Source: Variovorax sp. J2L1-78 (GTDB lineage Bacteria > Pseudomonadota > Gammaproteobacteria > Burkholderiales > Burkholderiaceae_C). Taken from it: DNA of 64,000 bases. The stretch lies in NCBI RefSeq assembly GCF_030317205.1, contig NZ_JASZYB010000001.1, forward strand, positions 2,108,001 through 2,172,000, in the 5' to 3' direction. The notes beneath the pieces are model-generated. The model did no database searches, was not told the origin of the DNA, and was given only the letters and a program-made list of their open reading frames with translations. Position 1 is the stretch's first letter. Each line of letters begins with the position of its first letter. Below, piece after piece: positions 1 through 8,830 of this stretch. Position numbers and translations under genes: made by a program.

Positions 1-377
1 CCCCATGCAGCGAACAGCTTGGGCAAACCAGGCAGGCCCTGCACGCCGTGCGTGAGCCAGCTTTCCTGCTGGATCGAGATACGTACGGCCTCGGAGAAAC
101 CCAGGGTGACGATGGCCAGGTAGTCGTCGCGCAGGCGCAGCGACAGCAGGCCGATCGGCAGCGCGAGCAGGCCCGACAGCAGGCCCGCCGCCACGAAGCA
201 CAGCGGTAGCGGCACGCCCTGGAGCGACAGCAGGCCCGAGGTGTACGCACCCACGGCGAAGAAGGCCACGACGCCGAAGTTCACCAGCCGCGTGAGGCCG
301 AACTGCAGGTTCAGGCCGAGCGCCAGCAGGCAGTAGATGAGCGCGATGATGCCGATGGCACAGAGGTAAGCAATCAT
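1..377 (-). CDS. Branched-chain amino acid-type ABC permease LivM, partial
   Basis: This is the N-terminal part of a LivM-type inner-membrane permease; the gene runs off the left edge. It starts at the ATG read from 377 and shows about 125 residues, beginning MIAYLCAIGIIALIYCLLAL, followed by hydrophobic segments and the sequence LRLRDDYLAIVTLGFSEAVR. That loop is typical of LivM, which couples to the ATPases. It lies 16 bases downstream of the livH-like gene in the same operon. The two ATPase genes are expected beyond the edge. The substrate is unknown; these families import amino acids but also carboxylates and amides. Confidence 0.85.
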   Translation of the reverse strand, partial: MIAYLCAIGIIALIYCLLALGLNLQFGLTRLVNFGVVAFFAVGAYTSGLLSLQGVPLPLCFVAAGLLSGLLALPIGLLSLRLRDDYLAIVTLGFSEAVRISIQQESWLTHGVQGLPGLPKLFAAW

Positions 378-393
378 GAAGTCGACTCCTTGC

Positions 394-1269
394 TCAACGC
401 ACCAGCTGCACGCGGCCCATGATGCCGGCCGGGCGCAGCAGCAGCACCAGCGCGAGCACCACGAAGGACAGCACCAGCTTGTACGACGGCCCCAGGAGCG
501 GCACCGACAGTTCCTGCGCCACGCACAGCAGCAGCGCGCCCAGCACGGCGCCCACCGGGCTGCCGATGCCGCCCAGCACCATGGCGGCGAAGGCGGGGAT
601 CAGGCTCTCCCAGCCCATCTCGGGGCTGACGATGGACTTCATGCCGAGCAGCACGCCGCCCACGGCGGACAGCGCGCCCACCAGCAGCCACAGGTTCAGC
701 ATGAGGCCGCCCGCGCGGATGCCGCTGGCGCGGGCCAGGTCGGCACTGTCGGCCACGGCGCGCAACTGGCGGCCGAAGCTGGTGCGGTAGATCAGCACGA
801 ACACCACGAGCAGGCAGGCCGCGGCGATGCCCGCGATCGCCAGGTCGGTCGGCAGCACGCGGACGCCGCCGAAGTTCCAGGCGCGCATCAGCGGCAGGTC
901 GAAGGTGCGCTGGTCGTGCCCGGCGAAGAAGGAGATCAGGCTGCGCAGCAGGAAGCCCAGGCCGATGGCCGCGAGCATCGACGACACCATGGGCCGCCCG
1001 GCCAGCTTGCGAAAGATCAGCGCGTACGAGCCCGCCGACACCACCGCGGTGGCGGCCATGCTGGCCAGCGCGGCCGCCCACAGGGGCCAGCCGCCCAGCA
1101 TCTGCACCGCCACGGCGGCGTAGGCTCCCGTGGTCATGAAGTCGCCCGCGGCCGCATTGGGAAAGCGGTTGACGCCCATCACCAGGGTCATGGCCAGGGC
1201 GGGCAGCGCCACCACGAGGCCCTCGATCAGTCCGTTGATCAGCAGGTTGGCGAAAGCGATCCAGTTCAT
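394..1269 (-). CDS. Branched-chain amino acid-type ABC permease LivH
   Basis: A 291-residue LivH-type permease, starting MNWIAFANLLINGLIEGLVV, with about eight hydrophobic segments and the conserved region GVNRFPNAAAGDFMTTGAYA near residue 40. The ATG at 1269 was chosen because a longer upstream extension would run into the preceding gene and is not membrane-like. It forms the translocation pore together with the LivM gene that follows 16 bases later. The binding-protein gene ends 7 bases upstream, so these genes form one minus-strand transcription unit. The family is clear; the substrate is not known. Confidence 0.9.
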   Translation of the reverse strand: MNWIAFANLLINGLIEGLVVALPALAMTLVMGVNRFPNAAAGDFMTTGAYAAVAVQMLGGWPLWAAALASMAATAVVSAGSYALIFRKLAGRPMVSSMLAAIGLGFLLRSLISFFAGHDQRTFDLPLMRAWNFGGVRVLPTDLAIAGIAAACLLVVFVLIYRTSFGRQLRAVADSADLARASGIRAGGLMLNLWLLVGALSAVGGVLLGMKSIVSPEMGWESLIPAFAAMVLGGIGSPVGAVLGALLLCVAQELSVPLLGPSYKLVLSFVVLALVLLLRPAGIMGRVQLVR

Positions 1270-1276
1270 CGCGTCA

Positions 1277-2497
1277 TCAGGTCGTGATCGACACCACGTC
1301 GCGGCGCACCAGCTGGCCCTTTTCGATGATGTACACACCGAAGTCGGGCGTCGCATCGCCGGCCTTGTCGAAGTCCAGCTTGCTCGATGCGCCTTCGTAG
1401 TTCACCTTGGCCTTCTTCGCCAGCTGTGCCTTGCCTTCGGCGAAGGTGAACACGGCTGTGCCCGGCGCGTTGGACACGTCGCGGATCTTGGCGTTGATCT
1501 GTTCGACCGTGGCGCGCGGGCCGGCGGCTTCCATCGCCAGGCCGAGCGAGATCACCATGTCGTAGGCCATCGCGGCGTAGATGTTGGTCGATGCGGCCTT
1601 GCCGCTGGCCTTGGTGAAGGCCGCGTCGAAGTGCGCGTACGACGCGCTCTTCTCGTTGGACACGGTGTCCACCGAGATGATGCCTTCGCACACCTCGGCG
1701 CCCAGCGCCTTCACGAGGTCGGGGTTGGCGGCCCAGCCGGGGATGATCCACTTGTTGTCGCCACCGGCCTGGTACCACTCGCGCAGCAGGATGGTGGTGT
1801 CGGGCAGGTAGGAGCCCATCACGATCACGTCGGGCTTGGCCGCGAGGATCTTCTGCAGCTCGCTGCGGTAGCTCGGGCGGGCCGGTTCGTAGGTGACGTT
1901 CTCCACCACCTGGCCGCCGCGCTTCGTCCACGCGCGGGTGAAGCCCTCGACGTTGCCCAGGCCCGAGGCGTTGTTGAACGCCATCGTGGCCGGACGCTTG
2001 AAGCCGCGCTTGGTGCAGATCTCGGCGAAGGCCGCGCCGAAGCGGTCGTTGGTGGCCTGGAAGCGCCACACCAGGTCCTTGGTGTCGAGCGTGGAGATGG
2101 CCGGCGCGCCGGAGACGTTCATCTCGATGATGCCGGCCGCATCGGTCAGCGGCATCACGGCGAGCGTCACGCCCGAGGCCCAGGTACCGAGCAGTGCCTG
2201 CACCTTGTTCACTTCGATCAGCTTCTTGGCCGCGAGCACGGCGGCGTCGGGCTTGGTCTGGTCGTCTTCGGTGAAGAGCTCCAGCTTGCGGCCACCGGCG
2301 CCACCGGCGGCGTTGATCTCGTCCACGGCCAGGCGGATCGCCTGCTGCATGCCCGGGCCATAGGGGCTGCCCGCGCCGGTGATGGGCGTGAGCGAGCCGA
2401 TGCGGAACACGTCCCCTTGCTGGCTGAAGCCGATGGTGGGCAGGCATTGCAGTGCGGCAGCGGCGCCGCCGAGCTTGACGAAGTTTCTACGTTGCAT
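1277..2497 (-). CDS. ABC transporter periplasmic substrate-binding protein (LivJ/LivK type)
   Basis: A 406-residue periplasmic binding protein of the type I (Leu/Ile/Val-binding) family. The N-terminus MQRRNFVKLGGAAAALQCLP carries a twin-arginine motif (RRNFVK) and a hydrophobic stretch, with probable cleavage after GFS near residue 25, so Tat export is likely. The mature part starts FRIGSLTPITGAGSPYG, the usual first strand and ligand loop. It delivers substrate to the LivH/LivM permease encoded directly downstream. An amidohydrolase gene 25 bases upstream suggests that the imported compound may be released by, or be a substrate for, that enzyme. That link is inference from gene order. Confidence 0.88.
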   Translation of the reverse strand: MQRRNFVKLGGAAAALQCLPTIGFSQQGDVFRIGSLTPITGAGSPYGPGMQQAIRLAVDEINAAGGAGGRKLELFTEDDQTKPDAAVLAAKKLIEVNKVQALLGTWASGVTLAVMPLTDAAGIIEMNVSGAPAISTLDTKDLVWRFQATNDRFGAAFAEICTKRGFKRPATMAFNNASGLGNVEGFTRAWTKRGGQVVENVTYEPARPSYRSELQKILAAKPDVIVMGSYLPDTTILLREWYQAGGDNKWIIPGWAANPDLVKALGAEVCEGIISVDTVSNEKSASYAHFDAAFTKASGKAASTNIYAAMAYDMVISLGLAMEAAGPRATVEQINAKIRDVSNAPGTAVFTFAEGKAQLAKKAKVNYEGASSKLDFDKAGDATPDFGVYIIEKGQLVRRDVVSITT

Positions 2498-2522
2498 GGT
2501 TGTCTTCCGGTCAGGGTTGCAG

Positions 2523-3755
2523 TCAGAGGGTGTTCTTGAAAATGGCGCCGTCCTTGACGATCGCGCGAATGCGCTCGCCCTGGTTCAGCAGGCAGTCGAT
2601 ATCGGTGAGCGGGTTGCCGTCGACCAGCAGCAGGTCGGCGATGGCGCCGGCCGTGACTTCGCCGAGCTGGCCTTGCTGGCCCAGGATCTCGGCGCCGATC
2701 AGCGTGGCCTGCTGCAGCACCGGGCCGTTGCCCAGCACGTCGGCGCGCAGGCGCAGCTCGTCGGCCTGCAGGTAGTGCGTCTCGGCCAGCAGGTCGCTGC
2801 CCAGGCCCATCTTCACGCCGGCCTTGGCCAGGATCTCGATGGCCGCACGGCCCTGCCCGCGCACGGACTCGATCTTGGCGATCGACGCGGCCGGCAGGCC
2901 GTAGCGCTCGCCCTCGTTGGCCAGGCCTTCATAGGTGATCAGCGTGGGCACCATGAAGGCGCCCATCTCGGCCATCAGCTCGGCCGTGGGCGCGTCGACC
3001 AGATTGCCGTGCTCGATGGTGCGCACGCCGCAGCGCACCGCACGCGCGATGGCGCGCGGCGTGTAGGCATGGGCCATCACGTAGGTGTTGGCGTTGGAGG
3101 CTTCCTCGACCACAGCGCGCAGCTCGGCTTCGGAGTAGCCCAGGTTGCCGATCGGGTCGTTGGGCGACGCGACCCCGCCCGAGGCCATCACCTTGATCTG
3201 CGTCGCACCCTTGAGGATTTCCTCGCGCACCGCGATGCGGCAGGCGTCGACGCCGTCGACCACGCGGCCGATGTTGCCCAGCTTGTAGGCGCACGAGCAC
3301 ACGTCGAGGTCGTCGTTGCGCTGGCGGAAGTCGGCATGGCCGCCGGTCTGCGACAGCGCCTTGCCCGACGGGAAGATGCGCGGGCCCGGCACGAGCCCGG
3401 TGCGCACCGCTTCGGCCAGCGACCAGTCGGCACCGCCCGCGTCGCGCACGGACGTGAAGCCGCGCTCCAGCATGGCCTTCATGATGGGCAGCGAGCGCAG
3501 CATCACGAACACGTTGGGCATCTTCGCGACGGTGCCCAGGTTGAAGGACGAAGCCACCGTGTGCACGTGGCAGTCGATCAGGCCGGGCATCAGCGTCATG
3601 CCCTTGGCATCGATCACCGGGGTGCCGCCGGGCGCCTGGACGTCGGCGCCGACCGCGGCGATGCGGCCGTCCTGCACGAGCACCGACAGGCCACTGCGCA
3701 GGGTGAGCGCATGGACATCCAGCACATGGCTGTTCTCGATCAACAAAGAAGTCAT
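2523..3755 (-). CDS. Metal-dependent amidohydrolase (imidazolonepropionase/prolidase-like)
   Basis: A 410-residue amidohydrolase-superfamily enzyme. The TIM-barrel metal ligands are visible: HVH at residues 63-65 (LIDCHVHTVASS), Lys188 (IKVMASGG, probably the carboxylated bridging lysine), His229, His249 (TIEHGN) and Asp321 (LGSD). This set matches the binuclear group that includes imidazolonepropionase-like hydrolases and Xaa-Pro dipeptidases. The start MTSLLIENSH was chosen because it begins the typical N-terminal beta-sandwich; longer starts at 3794 and 3830 have no better ribosome site. It is first in the operon with a Liv-type importer and is divergent from a LysR regulator. The exact substrate cannot be read from sequence. 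Confidence 0.82.
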   Translation of the reverse strand: MTSLLIENSHVLDVHALTLRSGLSVLVQDGRIAAVGADVQAPGGTPVIDAKGMTLMPGLIDCHVHTVASSFNLGTVAKMPNVFVMLRSLPIMKAMLERGFTSVRDAGGADWSLAEAVRTGLVPGPRIFPSGKALSQTGGHADFRQRNDDLDVCSCAYKLGNIGRVVDGVDACRIAVREEILKGATQIKVMASGGVASPNDPIGNLGYSEAELRAVVEEASNANTYVMAHAYTPRAIARAVRCGVRTIEHGNLVDAPTAELMAEMGAFMVPTLITYEGLANEGERYGLPAASIAKIESVRGQGRAAIEILAKAGVKMGLGSDLLAETHYLQADELRLRADVLGNGPVLQQATLIGAEILGQQGQLGEVTAGAIADLLLVDGNPLTDIDCLLNQGERIRAIVKDGAIFKNTL

Positions 3756-3902
3756 GAAAGGTTCAGGGATTCGGGAGGGCTTCGGATTACTCATGGCCGA
3801 CAGGCAGCAGACCTTCGGCAGGGGTTGCATTTATCGGGCCAGACCGCTTGAACCGCAACGCCTAAAATCTCACCCGCCCATGACTCCTGCTCATACCCCC
3901 GC

Positions 3903-4862
3903 ATGCGCCGCCTGTGCCCGACCATCTCGGAACTGAACGCCTTCCACTCGGCGGCCAAGCACCAGGCCTTCACCATGGCCGCCAAGGAGCTGTGCGTGAC
4001 GCAGAGCGCCATCAGCCGCCACATCGCGGGGCTGGAGAACTACCTGGGCCAGAAACTGTTCATCCGCAAGGCATCGGGCCTGGAACTGACCGATGCCGGC
4101 GCCACCTACCTGAACGCCACGCGGCCGGCCATGGCCGCGCTTGAATCAGCCACCGCGCAGCTGATGTCCCATGGTGGTGAAGGCGGCACGCTCAACATGT
4201 CGGTGCCACCCACCTTCGCAGCGCAGTGGCTCTTTCCGCGGCTCGGGCACTTCAAGCGCACGCTGCCGCAGGTGTCGCTCAACTTCGTGCGCTACCAGCA
4301 CGCGCACGACTTCGCCGTGTCGCACGAGTTCGACGCCGCCATCCAGTACGGCTATGGCAAGTGGCCCAGCGCCAATGCGCGCTACCTGGTCGGCAAGGAA
4401 ACCAGCATCGTCTGCAGCGCCCAGTTGCGCGACAGCCTGCCGCTGCGGACGGTCGACGACCTGCAGCGCGCCACGCTGCTGCAGCACATCGAGGTGCCGC
4501 TGGCCTGGCAAGACTGGATGGAGGCCAACGGCTGCGACACCAGCGGCAGCCGCTTCGGCCCGGGCTTCAACCTGTACTCGCTCATCATCCGCGCGGCGGT
4601 GTCGGGCTTCGGCGTCGGCCTCGTGCCGACCTGCCTGGTCGAAGACGAGATCCAGGCCGGTACGCTGGTGGAGCCGCTGGGCCGGCGCTTCGAGAGCCCG
4701 CTGGGTTACTACCTCTGCGCGCCGACGACCCGCACCAACCTGTCGGTGTACCGGCTGGTGGGCGGTTGGCTAGAGCATTGCTGCAACCACGAGGCGGCGA
4801 CGCAGACCGTGCCTTCGCCGCCATGCATCTTCTGCAGCCCGCAACCGATACTGGCGGCCTGA
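3903..4862 (+). CDS. LysR-family transcriptional regulator (GcvA-like)
   Basis: A 319-residue LysR-type regulator. The winged helix-turn-helix spans roughly residues 8-66 (FTMAAKELCVTQSAISRHI), followed by a linker helix and an effector-binding domain of the GcvA/AmpR kind (MSVPPTFAAQWLFPRLGHF near residue 100). It is transcribed divergently from the amidohydrolase and Liv importer operon, with about 147 bases between them. That is the usual arrangement for a LysR protein controlling the neighbouring operon. Its stop codon (4860-4862) directly abuts the stop codon of arfB on the other strand, so no intergenic terminator is present there. The inducer is unknown. Confidence 0.9.
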   Translation: MRRLCPTISELNAFHSAAKHQAFTMAAKELCVTQSAISRHIAGLENYLGQKLFIRKASGLELTDAGATYLNATRPAMAALESATAQLMSHGGEGGTLNMSVPPTFAAQWLFPRLGHFKRTLPQVSLNFVRYQHAHDFAVSHEFDAAIQYGYGKWPSANARYLVGKETSIVCSAQLRDSLPLRTVDDLQRATLLQHIEVPLAWQDWMEANGCDTSGSRFGPGFNLYSLIIRAAVSGFGVGLVPTCLVEDEIQAGTLVEPLGRRFESPLGYYLCAPTTRTNLSVYRLVGGWLEHCCNHEAATQTVPSPPCIFCSPQPILAA

Positions 4863-5276
4863 TCAGTCCTGGACCCGGCCACGCAGGCTCTTGATCTCCG
4901 AGCGCTGGCTCTTGCCCTCCAGCCGCCGCTGCTTGGAGCCGTAGGTCGGCTTGGTCGCTCGCCGCACGCGCGGCGGTGTCGCCACGCTGTCGACCAGCGC
5001 CTGCAGCCGCGCCAGCGCATCGTTGCGGTTCATCTCCTGCGTGCGGTGCTGCTGCGCCTTGAGCACCAGCACGCCTTCCTGTGTGATCCGGCTGTCGCGC
5101 AGGGCCAGCAGGCGCTCCTTCACGTCCGGCGGCAGCGAACTGGCCAGGATGTCGTAGCGCAGGTGCACCGCGCTCGACACCTTGTTCACGTTCTGGCCGC
5201 CCGCGCCCTGCGCGCGGATGGCGCTCATCTCGACCTCGTCGGGGTCGATCTCCAGGGGGCGGCGGCTCGGGATCAT
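4863..5276 (-). CDS. arfB: Alternative ribosome-rescue factor ArfB (peptidyl-tRNA hydrolase, YaeJ)
   Basis: A 137-residue ArfB/YaeJ protein, which hydrolyses peptidyl-tRNA on ribosomes stalled at the 3' end of mRNA. The catalytic GGQ motif is seen in RAQGAGGQNVNKVSSAVHLR (residues 21-40). The C-terminal basic tail rich in Arg and Lys (PTYGSKQRRLEGKSQRSEIK) is the part that enters the empty mRNA channel. The length is normal for the family (about 140). The start at 5276 is the only one that begins at the domain. A much longer minus-strand frame extends upstream to 8150, but that is an antisense artefact over the DUF802 gene. Confidence 0.93.
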   Translation of the reverse strand: MIPSRRPLEIDPDEVEMSAIRAQGAGGQNVNKVSSAVHLRYDILASSLPPDVKERLLALRDSRITQEGVLVLKAQQHRTQEMNRNDALARLQALVDSVATPPRVRRATKPTYGSKQRRLEGKSQRSEIKSLRGRVQD

Positions 5277-5390
5277 GCGGCGATTGTCCGGGAAGCGCGG
5301 CCCCGTCGCCCACAGCCGGAATGCGCCACCAAACGTTACCGGTGCGGCAGGGGCCGCGGTGTAGACTGCCGGGTTTTTCGAAGCTCGCGT

Positions 5391-6077
5391 ATGGTGCAAG
5401 TCCCCCGGCGTACAGCCTTCGCCGATTCGGCGCTGGTTCGCCTGCTCGCGCGCTGGAACGAGGCCGAGGTGCGCGAGCCCGCGGCCTCCACCGCGGAACG
5501 CCTGAGCCAGTGGCTGGCCTGGACCGACGCGATCGCGCTGTCGACGGTGCTGAACGCCCCAGCCAGCCGCGCCAAGGCCGCTGCCGGCACGCCGGACGAC
5601 GACTGCGCACGGGTGCGTGACGGCCTGGCGCGGACGATCCGCGAAGACAGCCTGTACGCGAACGGCGGCGACGCGCCGGAAGCGACGGCCGTCGACTTCG
5701 CGCCCTACCGCCTGCGTTACCTGGCGCGGCAGCAGGCGATGGAAGCCGGCGTCGGGCCACTGCGTGCCAAGCTGCGCAGCGCGCTGGCGGCACGCTCGGC
5801 CGAGATGGCCAAGCTCGCCACGGTCGACGCCGTGCTGGAACAGGCGCTGGAGGCGCGCGAGCACAGCCTGCTCGCCACCGTGCCCGCGATGCTCGAAAAG
5901 CGCTTCAAGCGCCTGCGCCAGGCGGCCCTGCCGGCGCCGGACGCACCCGAGACCGATGCCGCGCCGATGGCCTGGCTGCCGGTCTTTCACCAGGACATCT
6001 GCGATCTGCTGCTCGCGGAACTGGACTTTCGATTTCAACCGGTCGACGGGCTGCTCGAAGCCCTGCGATCGCACTAG
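5391..6077 (+). CDS. DUF3348 family protein, first gene of a motor-like operon
   Basis: A 228-residue protein that I recognise as the DUF3348 family of Burkholderiales and related bacteria; its function is not established. It starts MVQVPRRTAFADSALVRLLA, has no signal peptide or membrane segment, and is mostly alpha-helical with many Ala, Arg and Leu residues, so it should be cytoplasmic. It is the first of four tightly linked genes followed by a MotA/ExbB-like channel protein, a MotB/OmpA-like protein and a DUF2894 protein. The next gene starts within 7 bases of its stop. The ATG at 5391 was preferred to longer upstream frames, which overlap arfB on the other strand. A role as a cytoplasmic partner of the motor is inferred only from the operon. 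Confidence 0.75.
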   Translation: MVQVPRRTAFADSALVRLLARWNEAEVREPAASTAERLSQWLAWTDAIALSTVLNAPASRAKAAAGTPDDDCARVRDGLARTIREDSLYANGGDAPEATAVDFAPYRLRYLARQQAMEAGVGPLRAKLRSALAARSAEMAKLATVDAVLEQALEAREHSLLATVPAMLEKRFKRLRQAALPAPDAPETDAAPMAWLPVFHQDICDLLLAELDFRFQPVDGLLEALRSH

Positions 6078-6083
6078 GTGTTC

Positions 6084-8171
6084 ATGAACAGATTGCTTCA
6101 ACCCCTCGTCTTCGCCGCCGGCCTCGCGGCCATCTGCTGGGTCGGCGTCGGCTACATCGGCCACCACCCGCTGGCACTGGCCATCACGGTGTTGATCGCC
6201 GCCTTCTACGGCATCGGCGCGCTCGAACTGCGCCGCTACCACCGCGCCACCCTCGGCCTGAGCGATGCGCTGCAGGGCTTGAATGAAGCCCCCGCGCGCC
6301 TCGGCCCGTGGCTCGACCGGATCGACGCCTCGCTGCAGAACGCAGTGCGCCTGCGCATCGAGGGCGAACGCGTCGGCCTGCCCGGCCCGGCGCTCACGCC
6401 CTACCTGGCCGGCCTGCTCGTACTGCTGGGCATGCTCGGCACCTTCCTCGGCATGGTGGTCACGCTCAACGGCACCGGTGCCGCGCTGCAGGGCGCGACC
6501 GACCTGCCCTCGATCCGCGATTCGCTCGCCGCGCCCGTCAAGGGCCTGGGCCTGGCTTTCGGCACCTCCGTGGCCGGCGTGGCCGCCTCGGCGATGCTCG
6601 GCCTGATGTCGGCCCTGTGCCGCCGCGCACGGCTGCAGGCGGGGCAGTTGCTGGACACGCGCATCGCGACCACGCTGCGCCCCTTCTCGCTGGCGCACCA
6701 GCGCGAGGCCTCGTTCCAGCTGCTCGAACGGCAGGCCCAGGGCATGCCCGAGCTGGTGGCGCAGCTGAGCGCCATGACGGCCGCGATGGAACGCCAGAGC
6801 GAGGCACTGAGCGAACGCCTGCTTGCCGGGCAGGACCGCTTCCACACCGAAGCCGGCGGGGCCTACGCCGGCCTGGCCGCCTCGGTCGACCGCGCGCTGA
6901 AGGACAGCCTCATCGAAAGCGCCCGCCTGGCCGGCGCCACCATCCGCCCGGTGGTCGAGGAGGCGATGGCCGGCATCGCGCGCGAAACCACCGCGCTGCA
7001 CGGCGCCGTGGCGCAGACGGTGCAGCAACAGCTCGACGGCGTGTCGGCCCGCTTCGACACAGCCACCGGCGAGGTGACCGGCACCTGGAAGGCCGCACTG
7101 GCCGACCACCGCCAGACCAACGCCGCCATGGCCGGCGACCTGCGCCAGGCGCTCGACGGCTTCAGCGAAGCCTTCGCGCAGCGCTCGGCCGCGCTGGTCG
7201 ACGGCGTGTCGACGCGCCTCGACGACACCGTCGGCACGGTGGCCAGCCACTGGCAAGGTGCGCTCGCGCAGCATGAGCGCACCAGCGCCCAGCTGGCCGC
7301 CGACACGCAACAGGCGCTGACGCGCGCGGCCGACAGCTTCGTGCAACAGGCCGCCGGCTTGGTCCGAAGCGTCGACCAGGCGCATGCCGGCCTGCAGACC
7401 GACATCGCGTCGCGCGACGCACAGCGCCTGGCCGCATGGACCCAGGCCCTGGAAGCGATGGCCGCCGCGCTGCGCCAGGAATGGCAGCAGGCCGGCGAGC
7501 ACACCGTCCGCGAACAGCGCCAGCTCGGCGAGACGCTGACGCTGGCCGTGCGCGAGATGTCCGAGCGCACCGAGGCCCAGGCCACGCACACCATCACCGA
7601 AGTCGCCGGCCTGCTGCAGGCCGCGGCCGAGGCACCGCGCGCCGCGGCCGAGGTGGTGGCCGAGCTGCGCACCCAGCTGTCGGACAGCATGGCGCGCGAC
7701 AACACGATGCTCGAGGAACGCACCCGCATCCTCGACACGCTGAGCACCCTGCTCGACGCGGTCCACCATGCATCGACCGAGCAACGCACCGCCATCGACA
7801 CGCTGGTCGCGTCGTCGGCCGAGCTGATGGAGCGCGTGGGCAGCCGCTTCACCGACCAGATCGGCGAGCAGGCCGACAAGCTGGCCACGGTGGGCGCGCA
7901 GATCACCGGCAGCGCGGTCGAGGTCGCCAGCCTGGGCGAGGCCTTCGGCTTCGCGGTCGAGCGCTTCGGCGAGTCGAACGACAAGCTGGTCGCGCACCTG
8001 CAACGCATCGAAGGCGCGCTGGGCAAGTCCCTCACGCGCAGCGACGAGCAGCTGGCCTACTACGTGGCGCAGGCGCGCGAGGTGATCGACCTGAGCATCA
8101 TGTCGCAGAAGCAGATCGTCGAAGACCTGCAGCAAATCGCCGCGCGGCAAACCGCGGCCAGCGAAGCGTGA
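6084..8171 (+). CDS. DUF802 protein: MotA/TolQ/ExbB-like channel subunit with long cytoplasmic tail
   Basis: A 695-residue protein of the DUF802 family. Four membrane segments are visible, near residues 5-25, 28-46, 105-128 and 155-178. Segments three and four carry LGMLGTFLGMVVTL and GLAFGTSVAGVAAS, which resemble the proton-channel helices of MotA, TolQ, ExbB and ZorA. About 500 residues follow, rich in Gln, Ala, Glu and Arg and probably forming long coiled coils in the cytoplasm. The start is either ATG 6084, with AGGTG just upstream, or GTG 6078. The stop overlaps the start of the next gene (TGATG), implying coupled synthesis with the OmpA/MotB-like partner. A stator-type ion-driven motor is inferred from this pairing. 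Confidence 0.82.
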   Translation: MNRLLQPLVFAAGLAAICWVGVGYIGHHPLALAITVLIAAFYGIGALELRRYHRATLGLSDALQGLNEAPARLGPWLDRIDASLQNAVRLRIEGERVGLPGPALTPYLAGLLVLLGMLGTFLGMVVTLNGTGAALQGATDLPSIRDSLAAPVKGLGLAFGTSVAGVAASAMLGLMSALCRRARLQAGQLLDTRIATTLRPFSLAHQREASFQLLERQAQGMPELVAQLSAMTAAMERQSEALSERLLAGQDRFHTEAGGAYAGLAASVDRALKDSLIESARLAGATIRPVVEEAMAGIARETTALHGAVAQTVQQQLDGVSARFDTATGEVTGTWKAALADHRQTNAAMAGDLRQALDGFSEAFAQRSAALVDGVSTRLDDTVGTVASHWQGALAQHERTSAQLAADTQQALTRAADSFVQQAAGLVRSVDQAHAGLQTDIASRDAQRLAAWTQALEAMAAALRQEWQQAGEHTVREQRQLGETLTLAVREMSERTEAQATHTITEVAGLLQAAAEAPRAAAEVVAELRTQLSDSMARDNTMLEERTRILDTLSTLLDAVHHASTEQRTAIDTLVASSAELMERVGSRFTDQIGEQADKLATVGAQITGSAVEVASLGEAFGFAVERFGESNDKLVAHLQRIEGALGKSLTRSDEQLAYYVAQAREVIDLSIMSQKQIVEDLQQIAARQTAASEA

Positions 8172-8830
8172 TGCGCGACGAGCTCGATGCCGACGACGGC
8201 GGCGTCGCCGCGGGCGTGCCCGTCTGGGCCGTCTTCGGCGACCTCATGGCCGGCCTGGTCGGCGCCTTCGTGCTGATCCTGGTCTACGCCATCGGCATGC
8301 AGCTCGACCTGGCCAGCAAGCTCGAGGCCGAGGTGCAGCAGCGCCAGGTCGAGGCGAAGCGGCGCCAGGCGCTGGAAGAAGCCCTGGCCGGCCCGCTCGC
8401 CGCCGGCCGCGTGACGATCGCCAACGGACGCATCGGCATCAGCGGCAGCGTGCTGTTCGCCTTCAACTCCGCCGACCTTCAACCCGAAGGCCGCCAGGTG
8501 CTCAAGAGCCTGGCCGGCCCGCTGGCGCGCTATCTGCGCGAGCGCAACGAGATCCTGATGGTGAGCGGGTTCACCGACGACCGGCAGATGCGCGGCAACG
8601 CGCGTCTCTTCGCCGACAACTGGGAGCTGTCGGCGCAGCGCGCCTTGACCGTGACCCGCGCCTTGATCGAGGAAGGGATGCCGGCGTCGTCAGTGTTCGC
8701 CGCGGCCTTCGGCTCGGAGCAGGCGGTGGCGTCGAACGCCGACGCCGAAGGCCGCGCGAAGAACCGCCGGGTGGAGATGGCGCCCACGCCGAAGCCATCG
8801 AACGACATCGTCGCCAAGCCCCGTGGCTGA
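8171..8830 (+). CDS. OmpA/MotB-like peptidoglycan-binding protein, channel partner
   Basis: A 219-residue inner-membrane protein with one N-terminal membrane helix (about residues 18-41, VWAVFGDLMAGLVGAFVLIL). Asp24 lies at the membrane entrance, in the place of the proton-carrying Asp of MotB, ExbD and ZorB. A short helical linker is followed by a C-terminal OmpA domain (about residues 85-205) with VSGFTDDRQM, the motif NWELSAQRA and NRRVEM, typical of peptidoglycan-binding MotB-like domains. Its ATG overlaps the DUF802 stop by one base, and its last eight bases overlap the DUF2894 gene. With the DUF802 protein it resembles a ZorA/ZorB or MotA/MotB stator unit. The function of this unit is unknown. 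Confidence 0.85.
   Translation: MRDELDADDGGVAAGVPVWAVFGDLMAGLVGAFVLILVYAIGMQLDLASKLEAEVQQRQVEAKRRQALEEALAGPLAAGRVTIANGRIGISGSVLFAFNSADLQPEGRQVLKSLAGPLARYLRERNEILMVSGFTDDRQMRGNARLFADNWELSAQRALTVTRALIEEGMPASSVFAAAFGSEQAVASNADAEGRAKNRRVEMAPTPKPSNDIVAKPRG

Noticed and set aside
376..1287. Plus-strand frames opposite livH and the first binding protein (rich in Gln, His, Ala)
   Set aside because: Composition and position mark them as complements of membrane and periplasmic protein genes.
4585..5793. 402-codon minus frame overlapping lysR, arfB and DUF3348
   Set aside because: It crosses three well-supported genes in another frame and is Arg/Pro/Ala-rich without domains.
4863..8150. A 1095-codon minus-strand frame over the DUF802 gene
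   Set aside because: Only its last 137 codons (arfB) are real. The rest is antisense to DUF3348/DUF802, has His/Gln/Arg-rich composition typical of GC-rich shadow frames, and shows no domain.
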